Positions 21,031-31,777 of a stretch of 64,000 bases of DNA are shown here, piece by piece. Position 1 is the stretch's first letter; each line of letters opens with the position of its first letter. The stretch lies in assembly GCA_010015805.1 (NCBI GenBank), contig ML978131.1, positions 310,001-374,000 of the forward strand. Reading direction: 5' to 3'. Origin of the DNA: Rhizodiscina lignyota. Taxonomy: Eukaryota > Ascomycota > Dothideomycetes > Aulographales > Rhizodiscinaceae. The notes under the pieces are model-generated. The model was not told the DNA's origin. It made no database searches and saw nothing but the letters and a program-made list of their open reading frames with translations. The position numbers were made by a program, and so were the translations under genes.

Positions 21031-24008
21031 ATGGCCACCAAGGCCAAACAGAATGTCCTCAACATGCATACGGCGGGCATCTACTCGGACATGTCCGTCG
21101 ATGGACCTGAGATTGGCACTCTGGTCGTCATCATTGACAGAGCAAAGAATCTACCGAATCGGCGCTCCATGGGCAAGCAAGACCCCTACTGTGCTTGCAG
21201 ACTGGGTAAAGAAGCAAAGAAAACAAACACAGACAAGCGTGGTGGACAGACACCCAAGTGGTACGTTTGGACGACAATTGGAGAGCCGCAACGTGCTAAC
21301 TTGGACTGCTTAGGGACCAGGAACTTCGGTTTACCGTCCGCGAGTCTCTCGATTACTACCAACTAAAGATATCCGTTTTCAATGACGACAAGAAGACCGA
21401 GCTGATCGGCGAATCGTTTGTGAGACTGGAGGATGTCATAGTCCCCGGTGGTGGACAAGCGGACATTTGGCACACTCTTCAATGCAAGGGGAAATACGCT
21501 GGAGAAGTCAGGATCGAGATGACATATTACGATACTAGGCCACAACCGGAGAAGGCGCCTATAGAGCAAAAGCGCGAGAGAAGGGCAACTACAGAGAGCC
21601 CAGGAGTGAAAGGACTGAGCGGACCGAGACAGCATAGCACACCGGTCAAGAGAAGGCCGTTACCGAGTGACCCAGCGACGGCAAGCCCGAGCCCACATGC
21701 GGGAAGCGATCGAAGGCCGCCGCCTGCTCCCCAACCTACCGGACGAGAATACCATACACCACCGCGCCAGCCTCAGTTTCCGAATGAATCCGTTCCTAGC
21801 TCTCAAAGACGTTCCGTGTACAACAATCACCAGCCACAGCCAGTCGAAGAGCAAAGACTGACGAGCGAGGGGTTCCCGATGTTGAATGAGGCTGGAAATG
21901 ATCCCTTTGCGGTGCAACCTGCAGAGCAGTTCGATGACAGAGCGAGCGTGGCTCCTAGCGAATATCCCGGCTCAGTATATGGACGTTCTGAATATCAGAA
22001 CGGCGGTTTCCAAGCCAGGCGTGAAAGCCACGTGGAGAGGCTGCAGCAACAAGTCGATCGGAAAGCTGAGCAACTACCTTACCCTCTGGACGATGGTCCG
22101 CCGGACCCGTTCGAACCGATACCCAACAGCATACGACAATCTTACGGGTCAAGTCGAGGTCCTAACGGTCCTGCTGTACACGCTAGAGGACCTCCACCAC
22201 TCCCCCACGCGCATTCCGAACCGGTTGTCCCGTATCAATATTCACATGATGCCCAACCTCCACGACATCTGATGCACCACGCACATTCTGACAACCAGAT
22301 TCACGACATCCATCAAGCCGATCCCGGCTACGGTCCACCACCCGATCAACTTGTGCCGCGAAGATATAGCGACATCTACCACGAGCCCGAGGAATATGAG
22401 AACCATCCCGAATCTCAGATATACCTACCAGGCCCAGAGTCACACGAGTTACGAGCACAACGAAGCTACGCAACCATGCAACCGACCGTAGAAGATGAAG
22501 ATTCACCTCCGCCGCCACCACCCCCAGTCCATCGAAACAGCGCACCGAACTCGGTGTCACGCCCTCGAGCAGAGACCGGCTACTATTCGGCTGATATGGC
22601 GCCTGCACCTCTTAACGTTACTCCATCTCGAAAACAACTCCCCCAAGAAGCATATGAAACGCCACGATTGAATGAATATGAAAGCCCTCCAGGATATGGA
22701 TCAAGCGCACCAGGTTCTCTACCTCCGAGATACCAACCGCAGCAGTCTGGTTCTCCTTATGAGCAATCGGAACGACGACAGTCTGGCGATGCCATGATGA
22801 TGTCGCGTCGTCCTGACGATCCTTTCGAGACGTCCTTGAAAGCATACAGCTCTCCTCCAGAGGTACAGCGCCGTCCTGTCAATCGCGTTACAGTGTCTCT
22901 GCCGAAGTCCTATCCAAATTCGTCGCCTGGATCATACAGCCAACAGCAGCCGGATTACCACACTCCACCGCGAAATACTCACCCGTTGGCTAACCAGGAA
23001 AATGCCGCTTATAGCTCCTCTCCGGCTGCACCATACCATACCTCACCAGCCGACGCATCGCCCGCTCCCCTAATCAAGCCACAGCCGATTAGCCCTGTGG
23101 CTCCGCTTCAGCCTCTAAAACAGACACGATCGAATCAGAGCTTCACCCGCAAATCCGTTTCATCTCGTCCGACGACCAGTGGAACGGAGTTCTCGACTCC
23201 TTTCAGTCCGGACTCCTTCGATGCGCTCAATCCACACGCTACGAAATCGCAGAGCTCCCTTCTGGTAAACACGTCGAATGGTGCTAGCCCGTACAATACG
23301 CCTCCGCGGTCATTGGGTAACAGCGTTAGTGGAAATGGCCTGAAGCTGGATCAATCTATCAGGCAATCCCCTTACAATGCCCCGGATCCCGTGAGCGATG
23401 AGCCTATTCGTGACTTCCATGGCAATGTTGTCGACCCCTCTGATCATCTCCCGGTCGATAGCTGGGCTCCAGAGCCTGAGCGCAAAGGTCTCTCCTTCAA
23501 GCCTCAAACTACGCCTCGTGAGAGGGAAAGGCTCAATGGCGCGCGATCGCTCGGCAACTCCCCTGCGAACAGCAATGGCGGTAGCCCATATTCTAGCATC
23601 GGAGCCAATTCCACAGGAAGCACAGTCGACCTTGGCAGCCAGGTTTCAATGGGAAGCGCGCTCGTCTCGACTGTTGGGAACAGTCGCAACAAGCTTCAGA
23701 AGCGCAACAGGCCGCAGTCTGAAATCGGCACACATCCTGCGCAACATACCTCTCTTCATGGCCCTGGCGCCCCCGCAGGCGCCGGGAACTATCCGTATGT
23801 GAATTCTGCTGGCGGCGCACTTGTGAAGAGGAGCTCGTATCAACCGACGGCGCCGCCTCCTATACCAGCCAAGATACCACTGGATGCAGGTGTTGGCAGC
23901 AATGAAGATATGGACAGGTTGAATGAAGAGATGAGTCGCATCGACATTGGGCTGGGCCCGGGAAGTGGTGCGCTTACGAAGAGAGGAAGGAGGAACTGGG
24001 GCTTCTGA
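21031..24008 (+). CDS. C2-domain protein with long Pro/Ser-rich tail, Inn1/Fic1-like
   Basis: Two exons (21031..21260 and 21314..24008) are joined by a 53-base phase-2 intron and give 974 residues. The first 140 residues form a C2 domain: GTLVVIIDRAKNLPNRRSMG, then KQDPYCACRLG and DQELRFTVRES. The aspartates of the calcium loops are only partly kept. The rest is low-complexity sequence rich in Pro, Ser, Gln and Tyr with many PxxP motifs (for example PPPPPPPVHR), which would bind SH3 proteins. An N-terminal C2 domain plus a PxxP tail is the plan of Inn1 (budding yeast) and Fic1 (fission yeast), which link the actomyosin ring to septum synthesis through Cyk3 and Hof1/Cdc15. The assignment rests on architecture. 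The conserved terminal patch includes EDMDRLNEEMSRIDIG. Confidence 0.75.
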
Positions 24009-24517
24009 GAGAATTGGTGAGTCTCTCGAGAGGAAAAAAGGTCCAGTCGCAATGAATTGTACATATATGCATTTCTTCTGGCGTTTGGGGTTTTCTGTGC
24101 GCGCTCAAACAACAGAGCTTGTTTGAGAGGCGACATTGCGTCTTCACATGCGGGGTCATGGGACGAGAGATGCATCACGGCGCAGAGAGGTTATTGTATG
24201 TTCCACGTTACCTTGCACGGCCATGCGGCTTGTGGCATCAAGGTCAACCCTTCAACAATCTTCAAACTCTCCATTATAGGTGCATTGTCGTGGTGTCAAT
24301 TCTGGAATCCTTTGCTCCATTGGGCTTCGCAGCCCCACCATGAGCTCACAAAGCTCCCCGCAGACGTCAGGGACATGACGCTAAAAATTATTCAATCCTC
24401 ACAACATCATCCGACGCGGATCGCTCACCACCAAGGTCATCCTTCCGATACTTCTTAAACTCCCTTCCCTCTTCAACTTAATTTACCATCCAATTCAATT
24501 GCACTCAATCGATAAAA
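24009..24517. other. Intergenic region between C2-domain and formylglutathione hydrolase genes
   Basis: No gene was seen in these 509 bases. The right end is pyrimidine-rich (CTCCCTTCCCTCTTCAACTT) immediately before the downstream start, a common fungal core-promoter feature. Confidence 0.45.
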
Positions 24518-25375
24518 ATGTCTTTCGAAACTACAGCTACGATCGCCTCCTTCGGCGGGAAGCTCCTGAAGCTCAAGCACCCCGCCAAATCTACAAACTG
24601 CGACATGGCACTCAATTTATACCTCCCGCCGGCCGCTCTCTCTGGCAAAACCGTGCCAGTACTCTTCTACCTCTCTGGCCTCACCTGCACTGGCGACAAT
24701 TGCGCTGAAAAGGGCTTCTTCCAGCACGCCGCCTCGCAGCGCGGCATCGCCGTTGTATACCCCGACACCTCACCACGCGGCCTCAAAGTCGCCGGCGAAG
24801 ACGAGAGCTGGGACTTTGGAACAGGCGCGGGCTTCTATGTCGACGCGACGACGCCAGGCTACAAGGACGGATACCACATGTACACGTACATCACCGAGGA
24901 GCTACCGAACGCCCTCTTCTCGCACTTCAAGGAGCTGGACGGCAGCAGAGTGTCGATTACGGGGCATAGCATGGGCGGCCACGGCGCGCTGACGCTGTTC
25001 CTGAAGAACCCGGGCAAGTACAAGAGCTGCTCTGCGTTTGCGCCGATCGCGAACCCAATCAACTGCCCGTGGGGCCAGAAGGCGTTTAAGGGATACTTTG
25101 GCGACGACAGCGCGAAGTGGAAGGAGCATGACGCGACGGAGTTGGTGAAGCAGTGGAAGGGCCCGCTGGAGCTGCTGATCGACGTTGGAACGGGCGACAA
25201 CTTTTACAAGCAGGGGCAGCTGCTGCCGGAGAACTTTGTCGCGGCGGCGAAAGAGGCGGGGAATGACAAGGGCGTGCAGTTGAGGATGCAGAAGGATTAC
25301 GATCACAGTTACTTTTTTATGGCGAGTTTTGCAGATGAGCATGTTGAGTGGGCGGCGAAGAGGCTGGGAGCATAG
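24518..25375 (+). CDS. S-formylglutathione hydrolase (esterase D family)
   Basis: An intronless frame of 285 residues, the normal length. It hydrolyses S-formylglutathione to formate and glutathione, the second step of glutathione-dependent formaldehyde detoxification in the cytosol. The alpha/beta-hydrolase nucleophile is Ser151 in GHSMGGHGAL; the probable acid is Asp227 in GTGDNFY and the histidine is His263 in DYDHSYFF. The family signature LSGLTCTGDNCAEKGFFQ near residue 50 contains the conserved cysteines. The start lies in AAAAATGTC, a good fungal context, with no competing upstream ATG in frame. No formaldehyde dehydrogenase partner is adjacent. Confidence 0.93.
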   Translation: MSFETTATIASFGGKLLKLKHPAKSTNCDMALNLYLPPAALSGKTVPVLFYLSGLTCTGDNCAEKGFFQHAASQRGIAVVYPDTSPRGLKVAGEDESWDFGTGAGFYVDATTPGYKDGYHMYTYITEELPNALFSHFKELDGSRVSITGHSMGGHGALTLFLKNPGKYKSCSAFAPIANPINCPWGQKAFKGYFGDDSAKWKEHDATELVKQWKGPLELLIDVGTGDNFYKQGQLLPENFVAAAKEAGNDKGVQLRMQKDYDHSYFFMASFADEHVEWAAKRLGA

Positions 25376-25480
25376 TAAGTGACCGCGTTCCCAAAGGGGC
25401 AGTGGTGATTGTTGGGAGCTTGGGAGCCATGCTGACGAATACAGAAGCGATCGGGGCCACCTTTGAATTAAAATGTACAA

Positions 25481-25693
25481 TCAAACCTTAGAATGGCTAT
25501 CATATTCGACCATAGAACGATTGAGAATATCAATTGCTGCGTCGTGGAGCTTGTGCCTCATTGGGTCCTCTATTTCAACGGTAATCGGTTTGCTGCTGTC
25601 CCAACCGGCGAATTTTTGTTTCTCCTCTCCATTCATCACCAAGGCAATCCTTCGCAAGTATAAAGGGAACTTTTCCCTTCCTCCACTCTCCAT
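25481..25693 (-). CDS. Possible small protein, 70 residues
   Basis: An ATG-started minus-strand frame of 70 residues with protein-like composition (MNGEEKQKFAGW, then ITVEIEDPMRHKLHDAAIDI). It is convergent with the formylglutathione hydrolase gene and overlaps the promoter of the next gene. I recognise no family and it could equally be chance. It is listed because lysine, glutamate and hydrophobic spacing look more like a helical protein than most shadows here. Confidence 0.2.
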   Translation of the reverse strand: MESGGREKFPLYLRRIALVMNGEEKQKFAGWDSSKPITVEIEDPMRHKLHDAAIDILNRSMVEYDSHSKV

Positions 25694-25824
25694 TCACTTT
25701 CATCTTCATCCCAGACAGTCTGAACAGTAAGACGTATTCGAAGACGACTACCCATCGACTACCATCCCACCATCTCAACACCGACACAGTAGACACCTCG
25801 TAAGATAAACATATACATATCGAA

Positions 25825-26487
25825 ATGGCCATCATCTACACTTCCGACATCAACTCAGGCCGCCTGAACAGCCACTCGGCCTATGTGATGGCGCGTCTCG
25901 GCCGCCGCGGCGAATCCACCCTGGGCACGCAAGGCCAGGGAACAAGAGAGTTCGCCGCAACGGTCGCAGCCCTAAGGGCAAAGGCTGAAGAGCGGAGAAG
26001 GCGCCGCCAAATGCACAACTTCACGCCTGACGACTGGACCCACGTCTCCTGGGCAACGATCCTCCAGCCCGGGCCCGATCCTCACTTGTCGCTCCTCTGC
26101 GGAGATACTCATGCAGCCGAGCGCACACCTCTCAGAAGGTGGGCCTGCACTCTCGCCAAGTGCGAGCATTGCTCTGGCAAGGTGCCAGAGGAGCCGCTGG
26201 AGTCGGATCCGCGGGGGGAGGAGAGCGCGCTGAGGCGCATGTCGGAGGAGGACCGGATGGAGGTGCTTCGGAACTACGGGAGGCTTAGCCTCCCGTTCAC
26301 AAAGGTGAATGTGGAGTGGACGGCGAGGATGAGGCTCTTCTCGCCAGACGAGAACATCCCGGTGTTGGCGCTGCCGCCCTCCACCTACCGCGCATTTTAT
26401 GCGTGGCCGTCGTCCAAGGCCATTCGGTATGCCGACGGACCGTTTGAAGGGCTTGGTGCCCCTCGTTTTCAGTGGACTGCAGGGTGA
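25825..26487 (+). CDS. Hypothetical protein, 220 residues
   Basis: An intronless ATG-started frame preceded by a pyrimidine-rich leader and an AAA-rich start context (CGAAATGGCC). The N-terminal 60 residues are basic (a run of five arginines near residue 60). The middle holds WACTLAKCEHCSGKVPEE with three cysteines, too few for a clear zinc finger. The C-terminal part has tryptophan- and proline-containing strands. There is no signal peptide or membrane segment. Third-position GC is high and unlike the AT-richer flanks, supporting coding use. I recognise no family; it may be a lineage-restricted gene. Confidence 0.55.
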   Translation: MAIIYTSDINSGRLNSHSAYVMARLGRRGESTLGTQGQGTREFAATVAALRAKAEERRRRRQMHNFTPDDWTHVSWATILQPGPDPHLSLLCGDTHAAERTPLRRWACTLAKCEHCSGKVPEEPLESDPRGEESALRRMSEEDRMEVLRNYGRLSLPFTKVNVEWTARMRLFSPDENIPVLALPPSTYRAFYAWPSSKAIRYADGPFEGLGAPRFQWTAG

Positions 26488-27987
26488 AGTGGGTCAGCCG
26501 TTAGGGGCTGGAGCTAGAGCTCGATGCGGTGGTGGAGCCTGTAGGAGTAGAGCAGGAAACGGGTGGTGATTAGAGTGAGGGGGAGTGAGTGGGCCCGGCA
26601 AAGGGAGTCTGTAAATGTTTAAGTTGTATGATTGCAAGTGTTGTCGCGGTCTTCGAGTAGATTCCCAACCTGTCCAATCATATGCTCGACCACCCTGTAA
26701 GGGTCAATTCAAATCCAGCTTTCTATTATCGATGACATAGTAGATATGTACTACCAACCCTCTCTATGTCAGCTTTCTGAACAGAGATAAATAGACTGCT
26801 AAATATTTGCGCTGGTATTGAGTGGACTCCGCGCATATCTAATCGTGTGCTCGAGCACCGTACGAGCTTGGATCTAATTTAGCTTTGCTATTATCAATGC
26901 CATTGTAGATCTATACTGCCGACCGCCATTGCGTTGGCTTTCATAGTTTGGATCATGATCACCACGGAGAGGTGCCTGCTGTAGATCTGCTGAAAGGCCA
27001 ACAAAGAAGAGTGTCAAGGCTCATTCGTGACCAAATAGCTGGCGGCAAGCTGTAACACGTAAGGCCGAGCAGTTCTTACACGTCAAAGTAAGCGAGACTA
27101 CCCTTGAAAAACTTGGATGCCTTATTGATAATAAAGGCTATTCACGACAATTGTGACTAAGCTGTGACCAGTGTTCTTTGTCATCCTGGAGGATGTGGAA
27201 TCAATTTCGTGTAGGCAGACCTGTGACACTGGGAATGAGGTCTGGCAATGGTAAACTCACGATTCTTTTCTTTGTCGCATGGTGGATGTACTATGTAGAA
27301 CCTTGTCGAAGTACTTTGTAGAGACCTCGACACGGACCTAGTCCTATCTCGCCCGCAACAACGATCATTCGACTTCCAATTCGACTTCCATTATATACAA
27401 AGTACAGCTCCGCGATCAGAGACTTGCACTAGCCTCCGAATTGCTTCAATACAGGCTACTCCAAACGCTCTTGGTTTCTGATGAGGCTTAAGGAGCCCAT
27501 TTTCTCGCACGGATAGGGTCGCGTTGTGCTATGGTGTCTATTATCGGCAATACTATACTCCTCAGCGATATAAGCAGAGACGGATCAAGGTGACTCCTGA
27601 CGTCGTCTTAAGCTCAATATCCCGACTCACGTGCAGTACCGGCAACGGCTCGTATGCTTATGCACCAGATCCCCGGTCTGGCTCACTACGCTTGCCAAAC
27701 TCTCCGACAAGATTTAAGAAACGCCAACAGAGCTAAACTTACTGCGTAATGGTTCGCTCGTCTAGAAGCTCGGGAGAGACGACTGCAGGATTCCCTAGAC
27801 GAATTGGGAACCAACGCTATGGCCGTTGCCAAGCAAGGCAATTGCTGCTCAGCTGCAGTAAGACGATGGACGCTGGTATAAATTTGAGTTGAATACGGCG
27901 GTAGGGTTTGAGTTGAAACAGGAATTTTCTAATCTCTCGACTCATCCGCAAAGTTTGAAAGGGAGAGTTAAAGTTTTCATCTCGAAA
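26488..27987. other. Gene-free AT-richer region with an old duplication
   Basis: No convincing coding sequence was found across 1.5 kb. It contains a degenerate direct repeat (listed separately). The right third probably includes the promoter of the BBE-type oxidase; an in-frame upstream ATG at 27889 is treated as leader. Confidence 0.5.
26651..26950. repeat. Degenerate direct duplication, about 135 bases per copy
   Basis: Copy A (about 26651-26783) and copy B (about 26815-26950) share TCCAATCATATGCTCGACCA / CTAATCGTGTGCTCGAGCAC, then AGCTTTCTATTATCGATG / AGCTTTGCTATTATCAATG, GTAGATATGTACTACC / GTAGATCTATACTGCC and GTCAGCTTTC / GTTGGCTTTC. The period is about 165 bases. Many changes are transitions, which would fit RIP-type mutation, but the sample is small. 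Confidence 0.6.
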
Positions 27988-29463
27988 ATGTCGACCGATA
28001 AGATGATTCATTGTCTCAAGTCTCTTAACATTCTTGTCGGCGCTGATGAAATCATAACTAAAAGCCATCCCGCGTACGCAGAGGAGTCGTCAACATGGTC
28101 AGCCAACAAAAATAAGCACCCTACGTTGATCATTCGGCCAAAATCTCTGGAGTCGTTGAGCAACGTCTTGAGGGAATTAGCAGTCACAGAGCTGGGCATT
28201 GGAATTCGAAGCTCTGGCTTCGGCAACGCCTCCGCGAAGGATGTGCTGATCAGTTTGTCCGCCTTTGACCAATTCGAATTTGACCGCGAGGGCGAATTCG
28301 TCATTCTCGGTGCAGGTCAGTCATGGCAGGACTACTATGAGAAGATGGAGAAGGTCGCTCCAGATTACACCGTTGTGGCTGCTCGAACGCCATGCATTGG
28401 CATTGGCGGCAGCATCTTGTCTGGCGGCTTCTCGTGGCTCTCTGGGGAGTTCGGCTGCATTTCAGACCCGGCGAACATGCTGGATGCGCAAGTCGTGAAG
28501 CTCGACGGCTCCATCGTCTGGGCTTCCGAAGAGCCAGAACTGCTGTGGGCACTGCGCGGTTCGACCGGCGGCTTTGGCGTCGTCACGGCTTTCAAGCTCC
28601 GAGCGTATCCCTACAAGGAATCGGTATGGTCTGGCCCAATCTTCGCGCCGATGAGCACTGTTCAGGAAGTTGCAAAAGGCATTGTGAAAGCGGCGGCGCG
28701 GATGGACGAGCAAAAGGTCGCCATGTACTTCTACTGCATGAAGAAGGAGCTGCTAGAGATGATGGGCGCTGATCAGGACATGTTTGTCATTCATGCCTTC
28801 GATGCAAATGGCGAGGAGCATGGGAGGAGCGAAGAGGGATTCAAGTGGGCTCTAGATCTTCCTGGTGCGATTGACCAGACGAAGATGATGAGCTTGAAAG
28901 GCGTGTCGGAGTTGCAAGGTACGTGGCCACAAACAGATCGCTGCAAAATGTGGGTGAAGAGCTAACGATGTCGAATTGAAGGCAAGCTGGGAGCCCTCAA
29001 AGGACAAACAAATATGTACTGGACCGGCCTCTCACTCTCAGAGCTCACAGAAGAATCTGTCATGAACTCTCTAAAGTGGTATAACAAAGGCGTCAATTCC
29101 CCCGGCACTGTCAAAGACAACATCTACTGCGTGCACGAACTCAAGTGCAGCAGTGACGCCATCGGGAACAACGTGGACACAGCCTGGCCACGTCCAAAGG
29201 GTTTTGCGCATCTCGTTCTGCTCGGCGCGGGCTCTACTCCAGGAGCTCCGAACGAGTCCGAAGAAGACCAGATTGCTCGGCAACTGCTGATGGATGCACC
29301 AAAGGAGATTCTAGGACCGAATGTGAAGGCTGATATTTCGCCTAATTCGCGTGAGGAGTGGATGGATGTGAAGGCGATGTATGGTAAGAATTACGAGCGG
29401 CTGCAGGCTGTTAAGCGAAAGTATGACCCGAAGAACCGCCTTGGAGGGCCAATTGGGCCATGA
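27988..29463 (+). CDS. FAD-linked oxidoreductase, BBE-like
   Basis: Two exons (27988..28918 and 28982..29463) with a 63-base intron encode 470 residues. The ATG at 27988 was chosen over one at 27889 because the protein fold begins soon after. The FAD-binding PCMH domain spans about residues 40-215 (HPTLIIRPKSLESLSNVLRE, GIGGSILSGGFSWLSGEFG). The C-terminal BBE element ends YDPKNRLGGP. Such enzymes oxidise alcohols, sugars or secondary metabolites using bicovalent or monocovalent FAD. At the usual histidine attachment site (RSGGHS-type) this protein reads R74-S-S-G-F78-G-N, so the FAD-linking histidine seems absent. There is no signal peptide, while many relatives are secreted, so it may act inside the cell. 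Substrate unknown. Confidence 0.85.
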
Positions 29464-29549
29464 TGATTAGTACATTTACTGTGAATGGAGTTAAGTAAAG
29501 GGAAATGCAACCAAAAGTGGAGAAATTCGTATGACTGTAGTCTGGGTAT

Positions 29550-31596
29550 CTATTTTGCGAGAAAGCCTTGGAAAGCTTTCTGATCAATGACAACGTTGCC
29601 AACTGCTCTAAGCTTCTTCCTACCCTCCTTTTGCTTGTCGAGTAGTTTCTTCCTTCTCGTGATGTCGCTGGCATGCAGTTTGGCCAGAACATCCTTCCTG
29701 AACGGCTTGATGCTCTCTCTTGCCACAATCCGCCTTCCGGCCGCAGCCTGGATGACAACTTCAAACATCTGGCGATCAACATGCTCTTTGAATTTGCTCA
29801 CCCATTCTCGCCCCACGCGATCTGCTTGACTCGTATGGACGACGCGAGCAACTGCGTCCACTGGGATCTTGTTGACAAGGAGCTGGAGCTTCACCAGCTT
29901 TGACTGTCGATACCCTGCATCTTCATAGTCTAGGCTCGCGTAACCTCTCGTGGCTCCTTTCAACTTCCCAAAGAAATCATCAACAAGCTGGCTCAATGGG
30001 AGGTCATACTTGATGATGACTTGTGTCGCAGTGAAGAAAGTAAGCTCTTTCTGCTCGCCGCGGTTCGCTTCGCAAAGCTCGATCACTTTGCCGAGATATT
30101 CTTCGGGGAGAGTAATTGTTGTCGATACGTAGGGTTCCTGCAGCTCCGCCACGTTTTGAGTGCGACCGTCAGTATCAGGAAATTCATTTGGATTGCTGAT
30201 GATCGTCGAAGTCCCGTCCCTCCAAACCACATTAAATGGAACAGTGGGTGGCGTGATGATGATGCTCGCACCGTGCTCTTGTCTGAGACGATCCTCGAAC
30301 ACCGAACAATGTAACGTTCCCAAGAATCCGAGGCGCCACCCTGCTCCTAACGCCTCGGATGATTCCTTCGAGATAGTGACGGACCGATCATTGAGACATA
30401 TCTGATGGATGCTATCCTCCAAATGCTCAAAATCGCTCTGATCCGTCGGGAAGGCGGCGACAAAGACCATGGACTTCGGCTCTTCAAAGCCAGGTAGCGG
30501 TTCAACCAGCTTCTCAGCACCTACAGTGGTGTATGTATCACCAACCTTGGCTTCTTGCGACCGCTTCATACCCGGATTGAAGAATATATAGCCGACTTGG
30601 CCTGCGCGAAGAACAGTTTGAGGCGTCTGATCAGGATACATGATGCCTACTTCTCCAACTGTATACTTCAAACCAGTCGCAAACGAGCGGATCTGGTCAC
30701 CAGGTCGAATTTGGCCTTCAAATACGCGCACAAGTAATATAACACCTTTGTAATTGTCGTACCACGAATCGACGAGCAATAATCTCAGATGATTATCAAG
30801 GTCTCCCACAGGGGCAGGTATTTGTTCGATGACCGCAGGTAAAAGGGCTTCGACATTGAGACCAGTCTTTGCAGAGACTAGGACCGCATTTTTGGAATCC
30901 AACTCGAACGAGTTTTCAATTTGGTCCAGAGCTCGCTGTGGATCCGCAGAGGGAAGGTCGATTTTGTTAACTACGGGTACGAGGTGTAAGCCTTGAGAGA
31001 AGGCGAGGAAGAAGTTGGCAACCGTTTGAGCTTGGACACCCTGACTGGCATCTACAAGCAACAAGGCTAGTAGACCAAGTTAGTCTGAAGGCACAAGTAT
31101 AGTTAGGAACCTGATACTCACCTCCTCCGCAAGATGCATAGCTCCTGCTGACTTCCGCTCGAAAATCAACATGACCCGGGGTATCAACCAAGTGCAGAAG
31201 ATAGTCTTCCCCTTTGAAATTGTAGATCATGCTACATGTCTGCGCCTTTACCGTGATGCCTCTTTCACGCTCGACATCGAGCTTATCCAAAATCTGCTTG
31301 TTGCCGTCCCCGGGCTCAATTGTGCCTGTAAGCTCCAGGAGCCGGTCTGATAGCGTTGATTTGCCATGATCGACATGAGCGACAATGCAAAAATTACGAA
31401 ATCGCGAGATGGGGATAGCAGCAATGCGTGTTTCGAGTTCGGACGGGTTCTTCCTTGAGGTCTTTGCAGCGAAAGGAGCGGGCGTGCTGGAGAAGCTTTG
31501 TAGGAGTCGTGGGAGGGCGGCAGACGGTGCCAATTGAACTCCCCGACTCCTGCAGAGCTGTAGGAGGCTACGCTGAAGCCGGACACATTGTCGCAT
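29550..31596 (-). CDS. GUF1: Mitochondrial elongation factor 4 (LepA family GTPase)
   Basis: Two exons (31596..31122 and 31066..29550) with a 55-base intron give 663 residues. An arginine-rich N-terminus ([17 protein letters not shown]) is a mitochondrial presequence. GTPase motifs follow in order: AHVDHGKST (G1), [12 protein letters not shown] (G2), DTPGHVDF (G3) and NKIDLPSA (G4). LepA-specific C-terminal domains end with [12 protein letters not shown] and a positively charged tail. The bacterial homologue back-translocates or remodels stalled ribosomes; yeast Guf1 supports mitochondrial translation under stress. The intron falls just after G3, within [15 protein letters not shown]. It is divergent from DSS1, another mitochondrial gene-expression factor, and convergent with the BBE-type gene 86 bases away. 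Confidence 0.94.
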
Positions 31597-31777
31597 GAGG
31601 CCGCTGGTTCTCGATTGCTGCGGTTGTCTCTGTTCGAACAGATGAAAGGTTTCAATGAAGCTTGGCGGTAACCGCGCGCTTAAAATTTATGGATGTTACT
31701 TGACCCCCCTGAAAACTTCATAGTCAACCTTTGACACTAATGCGGGATGCCAATCGAGTTTCTTTCGGAGCCGAGTT
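31597..31777. promoter_or_regulatory. Compact bidirectional promoter of GUF1 and DSS1
   Basis: Only 181 bases separate the two start codons, so both genes must share promoter elements. A short AT-rich core (about 31680-31690, TTAAAATTTATGG) lies near the centre. No named element was identified. Confidence 0.55.
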
